A DNA stretch of 29,284 bases, taken from contig JAMOSM010000151.1 in NCBI GenBank assembly GCA_027063075.1, positions 1 through 29,284 of the forward strand, given 5' to 3'. The position numbers and the translations under genes are program-made. Of the stretch, positions 17,790 to 26,656 are shown one piece after another; position 1 is the stretch's first letter; every line of letters starts with the position of its first letter. A model generated the notes under the pieces. That model was not told where the DNA came from. It saw only the letters and a program-made list of their open reading frames with translations, and did not search any database. Origin of the DNA: Nautiliaceae bacterium (GTDB taxonomy: Bacteria; Campylobacterota; Campylobacteria; Campylobacterales; Nautiliaceae).

Positions 17790-18339
17790 ACTTATCTCCT
17801 ATTATTTTTAATAATTCTTCAACACAAAGTCCCATAGCAGTCGATTCATAACCTTTTACGCTTTTTATATATTTTTTGCAAAAACCTTCAACCATACAGG
17901 CTCCGGCTTTTCCTTCCCACTCTTTACTTTCTAAATATCTATTTAAATCCTCTTTGTCAAATTCCATAAACTCATATATAGTTTCATCAATCCTGCCAAA
18001 AATCTGACCGTTAAATCTTATCCACATTGAAGTTATAATTTTTACCTTTTTTCCGCTTTGAGATAACAAAATTTTTTTAGCGTCTTCTTTATCTTTTGCT
18101 TTTTTTAAAATTTTCTTTCCATCGGTTACAACTGTATCAGCAGCTATAATGTCATCATCTTTAAAACATTCACAACATTTTTTAAATTTACCATAACTTA
18201 CAAGAGTTACAAATTTATAAGGGTCTTTAGTTTTTACACTCTCTTCATCAAAACCACAAGATTTTTGAATAAAAGAAATATAAACCTTTTTAAGAAGTTC
18301 TGCCCTGGTTTTAGACCCGCTACAAAGTATAAGTGCCAT
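17776..18339 (-). CDS. maf: Maf family nucleotide pyrophosphatase
   Basis: Maf proteins hydrolyse non-canonical or modified nucleoside triphosphates and have been linked to septum formation. The 187-residue protein starts MALILCSGSKTRAELL, the S-x-S-x-R-x-x-L-L substrate-binding motif. It has the catalytic-type AADTVVTDGKKILKKAKD and a C-terminal GKAGACMVEGFCKKYIKSVKGYESTAMGL. The spacing is that of the short epsilonproteobacterial form, and the exact nucleotide preference cannot be read from this. In Campylobacter jejuni I recall maf directly after alaS; here a two-component pair lies between them. Confidence 0.88.
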   Translation of the reverse strand: MALILCSGSKTRAELLKKVYISFIQKSCGFDEESVKTKDPYKFVTLVSYGKFKKCCECFKDDDIIAADTVVTDGKKILKKAKDKEDAKKILLSQSGKKVKIITSMWIRFNGQIFGRIDETIYEFMEFDKEDLNRYLESKEWEGKAGACMVEGFCKKYIKSVKGYESTAMGLCVEELLKIIGDKYVNK

Positions 18340-18365
18340 TTTAGCCTTTTTTTATTACAATTTTA

Positions 18366-20240
18366 TCAACTTTTAAATACATATTCAAAAATATTTTTAC
18401 CATTTTCATAATACGCTTGATATTCGATATGATATTTATCACAAATTTCTTTTACTATATTAAGTCCAATACCAAGCCCTCTTTTGTGAGAATGCTCCCT
18501 GTAGTTTTTATTAAAGATATTTACAGGGGCTTTAATCCTATCTCCAAATGATTCAAATTTTAAAACCATTTTATCTTGTTCTTTTTTTAAAGAAACTTTA
18601 ATTTCTGATTGTTTAGAATACTTAATGGCATTTGAGAGATTGTTATCAACAATTCTTTCAAATTCTATTTTATTAATTTTAAAATAAAGGCAATCTTCAA
18701 TGTCAGAAACTATTTTTTTATCATTAGCTTTTGCAACCGACATAAAAAAGTGAATTCTATCTTTTGTTAAAGCGCTTATGTCAATCTCTTCTTTCGCCTC
18801 ATATTTTAAAACTCCATTGCCTGAAATATATGAAAGGTCCTCGTAAGAATTCGTCAGCATAGTAACAGCAGCTTCAATTTCATCTAAAATCTCATTTACA
18901 GCTTTATCTTTTACTTTATGTTTTATATAATCAAGATTTAAAGTAATTACACTAATTGGAGTTTTAATTTGATGAATTGTATCAACAATAAAACGTTTAT
19001 TTTCATTTAACAAATTAACATTTTTTTCTATTTCTTTACTAAGCTTGTCCCTGTATTCGTTATAAATATCTTTTAATTCTTTTATCTCTTTTATAAAAGT
19101 ATTTATCTCAACAGCCTCATTTTTTTTCATCTGTTGAATAATTTTTGCTATTTCGTTTGAAATTCTAAAAATCAGACAAAAATAAACTAAAAGAATTGCA
19201 AACACAACAAAGAAAAAAGTTAATAAAAACCTTCTTTTCAAGGCTGCTATATTTTTTGATAAATCTTTAGTAGAATAAACACTCTTAACAATAAGTTTAT
19301 CCTCTGAATTATCAAACACACCATTAATCATATTATAAATTATAAGTCTATTTTTTTCTATATCAAGTTTTACTATTTTATCTTTTTTATTAAAAAGCTC
19401 CGTTATCAGTTCAGAAATAGTTTTTTTATTTTTTTTTGCACTTATAAGCATCTTATAAATGATTTTTTCATCAAATCCTATATCTTTTGCTATTTTTATA
19501 AAAGTATTATAACTCATATTTAACGCATCACTTATCGCCATTTTTTTTGATGGTTTTTTTCCAAAATTCATTTTTATAATCATATATTTTTCAATAAAAA
19601 ATATATCAAGAACTTCTAAATCAGGAACATCTTCAAGAATTTTCTTATAAATTTTTTTAATTAAGTCATAAACATCAATAACGTAAGCTAATTCTAAAAG
19701 ATATTTTCCATCAGAAGAACGTATAAGATAATATTTTTTAACATTCATAGAATAAGTATCTAAATGCGGATAAGAGATATCTATTCTTTTTTTGCCTTCA
19801 AAAACACTATCTAAAATATCTTTATAAATCTTAAAAACCCCTAAATCAAGTCCTATATCAGGCTTAAAACTTCCATCTATTATTTTATGGTTTTTATCAA
19901 TAATAAATACTTCATAATGCCCGATTTCTGATTTATCTTCATTTAAAATTTCAGCACCCTTTGTTGCATCAAAAGCACCATCTCTATACAAAAGCTGCAA
20001 TATTTCAAGCTTTCTTAAATTTTCATCCTCCATAGTTTTTAAGTAAAACTGGATCCTATCAAGAAGGGTTTTAAATCTCTCTTTGATTTTTAAAGAATAT
20101 ACATAATGTTTGTTTATAAAGTTTTGAATAAGAATCTCTTTTGAATAATTATATTGATTATAAAGAGCTATAAAAATAAAAATAAAAATAACAAAAAAAA
20201 TGAAAAAAAAAGTCCGACTTAAATTGATACTAAACTTCAA
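18366..20240 (-). CDS. Membrane sensor histidine kinase
   Basis: A 624-residue kinase. Membrane helix 1 is at about 8-27, a long extracytoplasmic sensor part (28-335) contains a PDC-like stretch (HYEVFIIDKNHKIIDGSF), and helix 2 is at about 337-359. The dimerisation/phosphoacceptor box has His423 in DTIHQIKTPIS. The ATPase domain shows NNLSNAIKYS (N box) and RGLGIGLNIVKEIC (G2 box); its G1 box is the ESFGDRI variant, without the usual D-x-G. The start is a TTG inside the last codons of the response-regulator gene (11-base overlap), and no ATG fits better. Signal unknown. The partner is the regulator encoded just upstream. Confidence 0.9.
   Translation of the reverse strand: MKFSINLSRTFFFIFFVIFIFIFIALYNQYNYSKEILIQNFINKHYVYSLKIKERFKTLLDRIQFYLKTMEDENLRKLEILQLLYRDGAFDATKGAEILNEDKSEIGHYEVFIIDKNHKIIDGSFKPDIGLDLGVFKIYKDILDSVFEGKKRIDISYPHLDTYSMNVKKYYLIRSSDGKYLLELAYVIDVYDLIKKIYKKILEDVPDLEVLDIFFIEKYMIIKMNFGKKPSKKMAISDALNMSYNTFIKIAKDIGFDEKIIYKMLISAKKNKKTISELITELFNKKDKIVKLDIEKNRLIIYNMINGVFDNSEDKLIVKSVYSTKDLSKNIAALKRRFLLTFFFVVFAILLVYFCLIFRISNEIAKIIQQMKKNEAVEINTFIKEIKELKDIYNEYRDKLSKEIEKNVNLLNENKRFIVDTIHQIKTPISVITLNLDYIKHKVKDKAVNEILDEIEAAVTMLTNSYEDLSYISGNGVLKYEAKEEIDISALTKDRIHFFMSVAKANDKKIVSDIEDCLYFKINKIEFERIVDNNLSNAIKYSKQSEIKVSLKKEQDKMVLKFESFGDRIKAPVNIFNKNYREHSHKRGLGIGLNIVKEICDKYHIEYQAYYENGKNIFEYVFKS
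20172..20211. repeat. Homopolymer/hexamer-rich tract at the 5' end of the kinase gene
   Basis: The + strand has three tandem AAAAAT units (20172-20189), an A8 run (20193-20200) and an A9 run (20203-20211) in 40 bases. They encode the first membrane helix of the kinase (Phe/Ile-rich), about 10-22 codons after its start. Gain or loss of one base in A8 or A9 would frameshift the gene near its beginning. Confidence 0.7.
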
Positions 20241-20871
20241 ACCTGTACCCTACTCCTACTACTGTTTTTATATAATCTTTGTCAAATTTTTTTCTGAGTT
20301 CATTAACTAACTGTCTAACAGGAGGGGCTTTTTTTATATCATTTCCCCATACATACTTTATAATTTTGTCATTACTAACAGTAAAATTAACATTTTTAAG
20401 AAGCAGATGTAAAAGTTTTTTTTCTTTTTTCCTTAAATTTATAGGGTGTCTGTTTTTAAATAAATCATCACTTTCAAAAACAAACTCGTAATCATCAAAT
20501 TTTATAGATTTTTTCTTTTCAAGAAGGTGTTTGATTCTTACTTCAAGCTCGGCTGCGTGAAAAGGCTTTTTTATATAATCATCACAGCCATACTCATAAG
20601 CCTTTTCAAAATAATACCCTTCAGCCGCAGCCGTAACCATTAATATATTTCCCTCTTGCTTTTCTTCTCTTATAAATTTTACAAGCTCAAGACCGTCAAT
20701 ACCCGGAATATTGATATCAATTAAATAAAAATCATAATCATTTTTTTTTATAAGTTCTAAAGCTTTGCTACCATCATCTACAAAAGTGACCAAAAAATCA
20801 TTATCTTCAAGAATTCTTTTTATGATTTTCATCATTTGTAAACTATCTTCTACTAATAAGACACTATACAT
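20230..20871 (-). CDS. OmpR/PhoB-type response regulator
   Basis: A 213-residue regulator with an N-terminal receiver (acidic pair in LVEDS, phospho-site Asp52 in LIDINIPGIDG, Lys in KKPFHAAEL) and a C-terminal winged-helix DNA-binding domain (LRKKEKKLLHLLLKNVNFTVSNDKII... GVGYRFEV). I place the start at the ATG at 20871, one base after the alaS stop (TAAAATG). A TTG at 20883 is in frame, but the GAGGAG lies only 1 base before it. Cotranscribed with alaS upstream and with its kinase downstream. Target genes are not evident. Confidence 0.9.
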   Translation of the reverse strand: MYSVLLVEDSLQMMKIIKRILEDNDFLVTFVDDGSKALELIKKNDYDFYLIDINIPGIDGLELVKFIREEKQEGNILMVTAAAEGYYFEKAYEYGCDDYIKKPFHAAELEVRIKHLLEKKKSIKFDDYEFVFESDDLFKNRHPINLRKKEKKLLHLLLKNVNFTVSNDKIIKYVWGNDIKKAPPVRQLVNELRKKFDKDYIKTVVGVGYRFEV

Positions 20872-20872
20872 T

Positions 20873-23413
20873 TTAAATCCCAAACTCCTCTTTTACTTTT
20901 TTAATAAGCTCATCAATTTTTCCGGCGTCTTTTCCTCCGCCTTGTGCAAAATCAGCCTTTCCACCGCCTTTTCCGCCAACCACAGGTGCAAATTTTTTAA
21001 TCAAATCCCCCGCTTTAATATCAGCAACTTTACTAACTGCTACAAGCGTTACTTTTCCTTTGTTTTCACCAGCTAAAAACGCAACTAAATTATCAACTCT
21101 TCCTTTTAAATCAGTCGCAATTTCTCTTAAATTAGCATTATCGATTCTCTCAACTACAAAATTGACCCCATTCTTATTAACTGGTTTAATCTCTTTAACC
21201 GCCGCATGTTTTAAGGCTTTTATCTCTTCTTTTAAAGACTTTATTTCCTCTTTTTGTTTTTCAATAAATTTTTTAATATCGTTTGTTTTATTTTCAGCCT
21301 TAATTTCTTCAACTAAATCCCTAAAACCTCTTGCATATCTGTATGCGCTAAGACCGGCTACAGCTTCAATCCTTCTAACCCCTGCACTAACCCCGCTCTC
21401 TTTAGTTATATAAAAGCTGCCAATCTCAGCCGTATTTTTCACATGCGTACCACCGCAAAGCTCAACACTAAAATCGCTAAATTTCACAACTCTTACAATA
21501 TCTCCGTATTTCTCACCAAAAAGCGCCATAGCCCCTTCTTTTTTAGCCTCATCAATTGGCATTTCCTTAACTTCTGCTTCAACCCCTCTTGCAATTACAT
21601 TATTCACCATCCCTTCAATCTTACTAATTTCTTCTTTAGTTAAAGCCTTTGGATAAGTAAAATCAAACCTTAACCTGTTTGCCTCAACTAAAGACCCTGC
21701 CTGAGTTACGCCTTCTCCTAAAACTTTTCTAAGGGCTGAATGTAAAAGGTGAGTTGCTGAGTGGTGTTTTGCAATCTCTCGTCTGCTCTCATCTACTACA
21801 GCCTCTACCTCATCCCCTTTTTTAAGCTCGGCTTCTTCAACTTTAGATAAATTTCTATCGTCAAATTTTTTCGTATCAACAACTTTTGCTACAACTTTGC
21901 CATCTTTTAAAATCTCACCCCTGTCTCCAACCTGACCACCACTTTCAGCATAAAACGGAGTCTCTTCAAGCATTACCCAACCAGAGCCTTTAAGCTCTTT
22001 CACTTCATTCATATCTTCATCAAAAAGAGCCTTTACTTTAGTTTTATACTCAAGATATTCATACCCTACAAACTTATTGAGCTTATATTTTTCTAAATCT
22101 TTTAAATTTATTTTAGTATCTCCGCTCCCTTTCCAGTTTGCTCTTGCACGCTCTTTTTGTTCAAGCATTAATTTTTCAAATGTTTTAATATCCACTTTTT
22201 TATTAACTTCTCTTAACATATCCTGAGTTAAATCAAGAGGGAATCCGTAGGTATCATAAAGTTTAAAAGCAACTTCTCCGCTAAACGTATCTCCTGCGGT
22301 TTTGTTTAACTCCTCTTTAAAAATCTGCATTCCTTTATCTATTGTAGCAAAAAACCTCTCTTCTTCAAGTTTTATCGCATCTTTTATAGCTTCTTTTTTC
22401 TCTTTAAGCTGTGGATAAATATCTCCCATTTGATTTATTAAAGTATCAACTATCTTATACATAAAAGGCTCACGCATTCCAAGAAGATATCCGTGTCTAA
22501 CTCCTCTTCTTAAAATTCTTCTAAGAACGTATCCCCTGCCTTCCCTGTCAAACCTTACTCCTTCACTGAGTAAGAAACTGACAGCTCTTATATGGTCCGC
22601 TATTACTCTGTGAGACGCCCCTCTTTTGTCTTTAAAATACTCTTTCCCGGTAATTTCTACAATTTTTTCAAGAAGCGGTCTGAAAATAGAAGTATCGTAA
22701 TTGCTTTCAACTCCTTCAACCACGGCAGTAATTCTCTCTAAGCCCATTCCTGTATCGATGCTTGGTTTTGGAAGAGGAGTTAAATTTCCTTTTTCATCAC
22801 GGTTATATTGCATAAATACAAGATTCCAAATTTCAAGAAATCTGTCCCCTTCTCCCCCTAAATAATCTTCCGGAGAGTTAAATTTATCGGCTCCCTGGTC
22901 ATAATGAATTTCACTACAAGGCCCACAAGGTCCCGTATCTCCCATTTGCCAAAAATTGTCTTTATCGCCCATTTTTACAATTCTGTTTTTTGAAACGTAC
23001 TTCTCCCATATTTTACCGGCTTCCTCATCGCTTTCGTGAATCGTAATCCACAGTCTGTCTTTATCAAGTTTAAGTACTTCCGTTACAAATTCCCAAGCAT
23101 ATGCGATAGCTTCTTCTTTAAAATAATCCCCAAAACTAAAGTTTCCAAGCATTTCAAAAAGAGTATGATGGCGGTTTGTATATCCTACATTTTCAAGGTC
23201 GTTATGTTTTCCCCCCGCTCTCATACAAAGCTGGCTTGATGTAGCTCTTGGAGGTGTAGGTGCCGGTTTTTCACCTGTAAAAATCGGTTTAAAAGGCACC
23301 ATCCCGGCATTTGTAAATAATAAAGTGGGGTCGTCTGGCACAAGAGGAGCTGAAGGGTATATTTTATGCCCCTTTTTTTCAAAAAACTCTAAAAATTTTT
23401 TCCTTATATCCAT
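20873..23413 (-). CDS. alaS: Alanyl-tRNA synthetase
   Basis: Class II synthetase that charges and proofreads tRNA-Ala. The 846-residue protein has the aminoacylation core ([42 protein letters not shown]). It also has an editing domain with zinc ligands H551-x3-H555 and C653-GGTH657, and a C-terminal C-Ala domain ending in [17 protein letters not shown]. Length is normal for this phylum. AAGG lies 6 bases before the ATG. It is the first gene of the unit that continues through the two-component pair to cheY. Confidence 0.98.
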   Translation of the reverse strand: MDIRKKFLEFFEKKGHKIYPSAPLVPDDPTLLFTNAGMVPFKPIFTGEKPAPTPPRATSSQLCMRAGGKHNDLENVGYTNRHHTLFEMLGNFSFGDYFKEEAIAYAWEFVTEVLKLDKDRLWITIHESDEEAGKIWEKYVSKNRIVKMGDKDNFWQMGDTGPCGPCSEIHYDQGADKFNSPEDYLGGEGDRFLEIWNLVFMQYNRDEKGNLTPLPKPSIDTGMGLERITAVVEGVESNYDTSIFRPLLEKIVEITGKEYFKDKRGASHRVIADHIRAVSFLLSEGVRFDREGRGYVLRRILRRGVRHGYLLGMREPFMYKIVDTLINQMGDIYPQLKEKKEAIKDAIKLEEERFFATIDKGMQIFKEELNKTAGDTFSGEVAFKLYDTYGFPLDLTQDMLREVNKKVDIKTFEKLMLEQKERARANWKGSGDTKINLKDLEKYKLNKFVGYEYLEYKTKVKALFDEDMNEVKELKGSGWVMLEETPFYAESGGQVGDRGEILKDGKVVAKVVDTKKFDDRNLSKVEEAELKKGDEVEAVVDESRREIAKHHSATHLLHSALRKVLGEGVTQAGSLVEANRLRFDFTYPKALTKEEISKIEGMVNNVIARGVEAEVKEMPIDEAKKEGAMALFGEKYGDIVRVVKFSDFSVELCGGTHVKNTAEIGSFYITKESGVSAGVRRIEAVAGLSAYRYARGFRDLVEEIKAENKTNDIKKFIEKQKEEIKSLKEEIKALKHAAVKEIKPVNKNGVNFVVERIDNANLREIATDLKGRVDNLVAFLAGENKGKVTLVAVSKVADIKAGDLIKKFAPVVGGKGGGKADFAQGGGKDAGKIDELIKKVKEEFGI

Positions 23414-23421
23414 TTAAGACC

Positions 23422-23447
23422 TTTTTTGTTAAAATTTTAACAAAAAA
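23422..23447. repeat. 26-bp perfect palindrome between alaS and bioF
   Basis: Two 13-base arms, TTTTTTGTTAAAA and its exact reverse complement, meet with no spacer. The site lies in the 63-base divergent intergenic region. It contains the proposed bioF -35 hexamer and lies over the expected transcription start and leader of alaS. It could be an operator for a symmetric dimeric regulator or simply an AT-rich hairpin. Confidence 0.8.
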
Positions 23448-23465
23448 TTAAATATATATTATAAT
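23437..23465 (+). promoter_or_regulatory. Putative sigma70 promoter for bioF-pbp1A
   Basis: TTAACA (23437-23442) and TATAAT (23460-23465) are spaced by 17 bases. The -10 ends only 11 bases before the bioF ATG, implying a leader of about 5 bases and therefore nearly leaderless translation, unless an overlapping upstream -10 in the TATATATT run is used. Confidence 0.55.
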
Positions 23466-23476
23466 GAAAGTGTCAA
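23447..23476 (-). promoter_or_regulatory. Possible alaS promoter overlapping the bioF promoter
   Basis: On the minus strand TTGACA sits at 23471-23476, immediately against the bioF start codon. Candidate -10 hexamers are TATTTA at 23449-23454 (16-base spacing) or TTTAAT at 23447-23452 (18-base spacing). The -10 is imperfect, so this is tentative, but alaS has no other upstream space. Confidence 0.4.
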
Positions 23477-24538
23477 ATGTATAATAAAGAGTTAAAAATA
23501 CTCAAAAAAAAACAAAGACTAAGAGAAAGAAAAATTTATAATAATGTCACAGACCTTGCAAGCAACGATTATTTAGGACTTGCAGAAGATGAAGAAATAC
23601 TTGATAGGGCGTATTTTGAAACTAAAAAACTAAAACTGCATGGTTCTAAAGCCTCACTCCTTGTAAATGGTTACAATTTAGCTCATAAAATGCTTGAAGA
23701 AAAGTTAAAAAAACTTAACAACTTTGAAGACGCTTTAATACTTGGAAGCGGTTTTTTAGCAAACCTTGCACTTTTTGAACTTGGAAGAAAGGGAGATTTG
23801 TTTTTAATAGATGAAGAGTATCACGCCAGCGGAATTATAGGAAGCAGACTAACCCAGGCAGAAGTCAGATTTTTCAAACACAACAACATAAACGATTTAA
23901 AACTAAAAAGCAAAGATTATAAAAATTTCAACAGGGTTTTTGTTGTAACCGAAGGTATCTTTTCAATGAGGGGAGATAAGGTAAAAAAAGAGATAACTAA
24001 CTTTGCATACAATATCGGATATTTAATTATAGACGAAGCCCACAGCGTAGGGGTTTGCGGCAAACATTTAATGGGAATTACAGATGAATACAAATTAGAC
24101 CCGAAAAAAACAATAAAAATGGGCACACTCGGAAAGGCTTTAGGAAGTTACGGTGCTTACATATTGGCAAAAAAAGAAATTATAGACTATTTAATAAACA
24201 GGGCAAAAAGTGTAATATATACAACGGCACTCAGCCCTATGGATACTTTAGCGGCATTTTATGCCATTGAAAAAATCGAAAAGAATCTGAGTTGTTTTAA
24301 ACAAAAAATAGAAGAAAAAAAATTAATGTTTAATTCAGAATCTTTAATTAAAATTATTAATGCAACTTCAAACGAAGTCCTCCTTCAAAAACAAAAAGAA
24401 CTTTTAAACAACGCCCGAGTCTTAGTCGGGGCAATACGCCCTCCTACTGTTAAAAGTCCTATTTTCAGAGTTATTTTACGGATAAATATAAAAAACGATA
24501 TAATTTCTAAAACAATTAAATTCTTAGGTGATAAATGA
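23477..24538 (+). CDS. bioF: 8-amino-7-oxononanoate synthase-like PLP enzyme (alpha-oxoamine synthase family)
   Basis: Family members condense an acyl-CoA/ACP with an amino acid; BioF joins pimeloyl thioester and alanine in biotin synthesis. The 353-residue fold-type I PLP protein has DLASNDYLGLA, the LHGSKASLLVNGY segment, IIDEAHSVGVCG (Asp186, His189) and the PLP lysine Lys220 in GTLGKALGSYGAY. It is about 30 residues shorter than E. coli BioF, mainly at the ends. The related KBL and ALAS enzymes cannot be fully excluded, but short pre-barrel spacing and remembered Helicobacter homologues favour BioF. The stop overlaps the PBP gene (ATGA). No other biotin gene is nearby. Confidence 0.85.
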   Translation: MYNKELKILKKKQRLRERKIYNNVTDLASNDYLGLAEDEEILDRAYFETKKLKLHGSKASLLVNGYNLAHKMLEEKLKKLNNFEDALILGSGFLANLALFELGRKGDLFLIDEEYHASGIIGSRLTQAEVRFFKHNNINDLKLKSKDYKNFNRVFVVTEGIFSMRGDKVKKEITNFAYNIGYLIIDEAHSVGVCGKHLMGITDEYKLDPKKTIKMGTLGKALGSYGAYILAKKEIIDYLINRAKSVIYTTALSPMDTLAAFYAIEKIEKNLSCFKQKIEEKKLMFNSESLIKIINATSNEVLLQKQKELLNNARVLVGAIRPPTVKSPIFRVILRINIKNDIISKTIKFLGDK

Positions 24539-26472
24539 TAAAAAAAATTTTTGCTTTTTTACTTGTTTTAATTTTTATATTAATTGTTATTGCCCTAAGC
24601 TATATAGCCTACCTTTATGAATCGACAAAATTCACAGCTGAAAAAATAATATATTACACTCCTCCTCAAAGTGCTCTTTTTTTTGACAGAAACGGAAAAC
24701 TAATAGATATAAGATATTCAAAAGAAAACAGGATTTATGTAAAATACAAAGACATTCCCGGAAGAATAATAGAAACCCTAATAGCAACAGAAGATACTTC
24801 TTTTTTCGAACACCCAGGAGTTAATTATAATGCAATTTTAAGGGCTATCATAAAAGATATAAAAGCGGGTAAAAAAGTAGAAGGGGCTTCAACCATAACC
24901 CAGCAGCTTGTAAGAAACATATATTTAAACAGAAAAAAAACAATTCAAAGAAAACTAAAAGAGATTTTTATTTCATTAAAAGTTGAACAAATCCTCTCAA
25001 AAGAAGAGATACTTGAGAGATATTTAAACCAAATTTATTTAGGCCACGGATACTACGGAATTAAAACAGCGGCTTTAGGATATTTTCACAAAGACCTTAA
25101 AGATTTAACCCTAAAAGAAATTGCAATGCTCATAGCCCTTCCAAAAGGACCAAGCCTTTATGACCCTGTAAAACATTACAACCTAAACATAAAAAGGGCT
25201 AACTGGATTTTAAAAAGAATGTATAATATAGGCTGGATTACGCCAAAAGAGTATAAAGAAGCAATTTTACAAACTCCAAAAGTATATAACACCATATTAA
25301 CTCCAAAAGCACCTTATGCAGTTGATGCCGTAATAAAAAAAATAATAAAAGAATATCCAGATTTATTATCAAGAGGATATTATGTATATACAACAATAGA
25401 CCTGCCAACCCAAAAACTTGCCCAAGAAGCAATAAAATGGAATTATAAAAGACTTCTTAAAATAAATAAAAAATTAAATCCTGATAAATTAAACGGAGCT
25501 TTAATCACTATAAATCAGCAAACCGGAGACGTATTAGCACTTGTTGGAGGGATAGATTACCAAAAAAGCAAATTCAACCGCGCAATCCAGGCAAAAAGAA
25601 GTATTGGAAGCGCTATGAAACCGTTTATATATCAAATTGCACTAAATCTTGGATTCAATCCCGCAAGCCTTATCCCAGATATAAGCAGAACTTTCAAAAT
25701 ACCGGGTAATACACCCCAAGAAGACGAAATATGGAAACCTAAAAACTATGAAAAAAATACTCTTGGACTCATTACTTTAAGAGAATCCCTTGTACACTCA
25801 AGAAACCTGGCAACTATCAACCTTGCAACTTCAATAGGTCTTAATAAGATAATATCAGGACTTGAAGCGTTTGGATTTAAAAATATTCCTCCAAACCTCT
25901 CAATTGTCCTTGGAAGCGTAGGACAAACACCTTGGACTTTGGCACAAAAATATACAATATTCAGCAATTACGGAATTAAAAGCTATTTACAAATAGTAAA
26001 AAAACTAACCATCCCAAAAGAAGAGATAACAATAAAATTTAAACAAAAACAAGAAGACATAGAACCTGATTTTCAAGCTTACTTAATTATAGATATGCTA
26101 AAAGACGTGGTTAAAAAAGGAACAGGAAGGAATGCAAAAGTAAAAGGAATTGAAATTGCCGGAAAAACAGGGACTACAAACAACTATGTAGATGCCTGGT
26201 TTTGCGCCTTTACACCAAATACCCAAACTATTATATGGTTTGGAAACGATGACTCAACCTCACTTGGAAAAGGAATGAGCGGAGGAAGGGTTTCAGCGCC
26301 TGTTTTTAAATATTTTTATCAAAAACTCTTAAAAATACATCCCGAACTTATAAGAAAATTCAAAATTCCAACAGGCGTAAAATTTTTTATAACCCCAAAA
26401 GGCCAAAAAGAGCTATTTACAAAAATTTCCCCTCCTCCAAACTCCCAGGAAATAAATGTTCCTGTTTTTTAA
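24535..26472 (+). CDS. Class A penicillin-binding protein 1A (transglycosylase/transpeptidase)
   Basis: Bifunctional peptidoglycan synthase of the inner membrane. The 645-residue protein has an N-terminal anchor (about 5-27). Its GT51 glycosyltransferase domain has catalytic Glu86 in TEDTSFFEHPGV and GASTITQQLVRN. The transpeptidase domain has Ser359 and Lys362 in GSAMKPF, the SxN motif Ser422-Arg-Asn424, and KTGT (544-547). It is cotranslated with bioF through a 4-base overlap. I recall the same bioF-PBP1A neighbours in Helicobacter pylori. Its stop codon shares bases with the end of a decayed convergent gene, so there is no clear terminator. Confidence 0.95.
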   Translation: MIKKIFAFLLVLIFILIVIALSYIAYLYESTKFTAEKIIYYTPPQSALFFDRNGKLIDIRYSKENRIYVKYKDIPGRIIETLIATEDTSFFEHPGVNYNAILRAIIKDIKAGKKVEGASTITQQLVRNIYLNRKKTIQRKLKEIFISLKVEQILSKEEILERYLNQIYLGHGYYGIKTAALGYFHKDLKDLTLKEIAMLIALPKGPSLYDPVKHYNLNIKRANWILKRMYNIGWITPKEYKEAILQTPKVYNTILTPKAPYAVDAVIKKIIKEYPDLLSRGYYVYTTIDLPTQKLAQEAIKWNYKRLLKINKKLNPDKLNGALITINQQTGDVLALVGGIDYQKSKFNRAIQAKRSIGSAMKPFIYQIALNLGFNPASLIPDISRTFKIPGNTPQEDEIWKPKNYEKNTLGLITLRESLVHSRNLATINLATSIGLNKIISGLEAFGFKNIPPNLSIVLGSVGQTPWTLAQKYTIFSNYGIKSYLQIVKKLTIPKEEITIKFKQKQEDIEPDFQAYLIIDMLKDVVKKGTGRNAKVKGIEIAGKTGTTNNYVDAWFCAFTPNTQTIIWFGNDDSTSLGKGMSGGRVSAPVFKYFYQKLLKIHPELIRKFKIPTGVKFFITPKGQKELFTKISPPPNSQEINVPVF

Positions 26473-26656
26473 GCCTTAGAGCTTATAAAGCTTCTAATAA
26501 TAATTAAACAAGCACCTATAACCTGATTTAAAGAAGGAATCTGTCCTAAAAAAACACAAATATCCCGCTTTGAAGCGATGAATATATCGACATTAAAGGA
26601 GTAAATTTCCATATAAAAGTAGCTAAAAGCATTTCAATTAAACCTCTTTTTTTCAT
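26469..26656 (-). pseudogene. Remnant of an EamA/DMT-family transporter (internal deletion plus frameshift)
   Basis: The minus strand opens at an ATG (26654-26656) overlapping the upstream gene's stop as ATGA and reads MKKRGLIEMLLATFIWKFTPL, a typical EamA-transporter start. After about 36 codons it hits a stop just past a T7 run. In the next frame it reads FLGQIPSLNQVIGACLIIIRSF and stops at 26469, the characteristic end of this family. Adding one T to the T7 run would join both parts into 62 residues. EamA proteins are about 290 residues with ten helices, so most of the gene is also deleted. A functional two-helix peptide is unlikely. Confidence 0.85.

Noticed and set aside
26473..26500. 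Hairpin after the PBP gene as a terminator
   Set aside because: The AGAGCTT/AAGCTTCT arms are imperfect and no T run follows; the bases are better explained as the end of the decayed EamA gene.
26469..26656. A small multidrug-resistance-type 62-aa protein instead of a pseudogene
   Set aside because: The frame is broken in the middle, SMR proteins are over 100 residues with four helices, and both ends match EamA start and end blocks.
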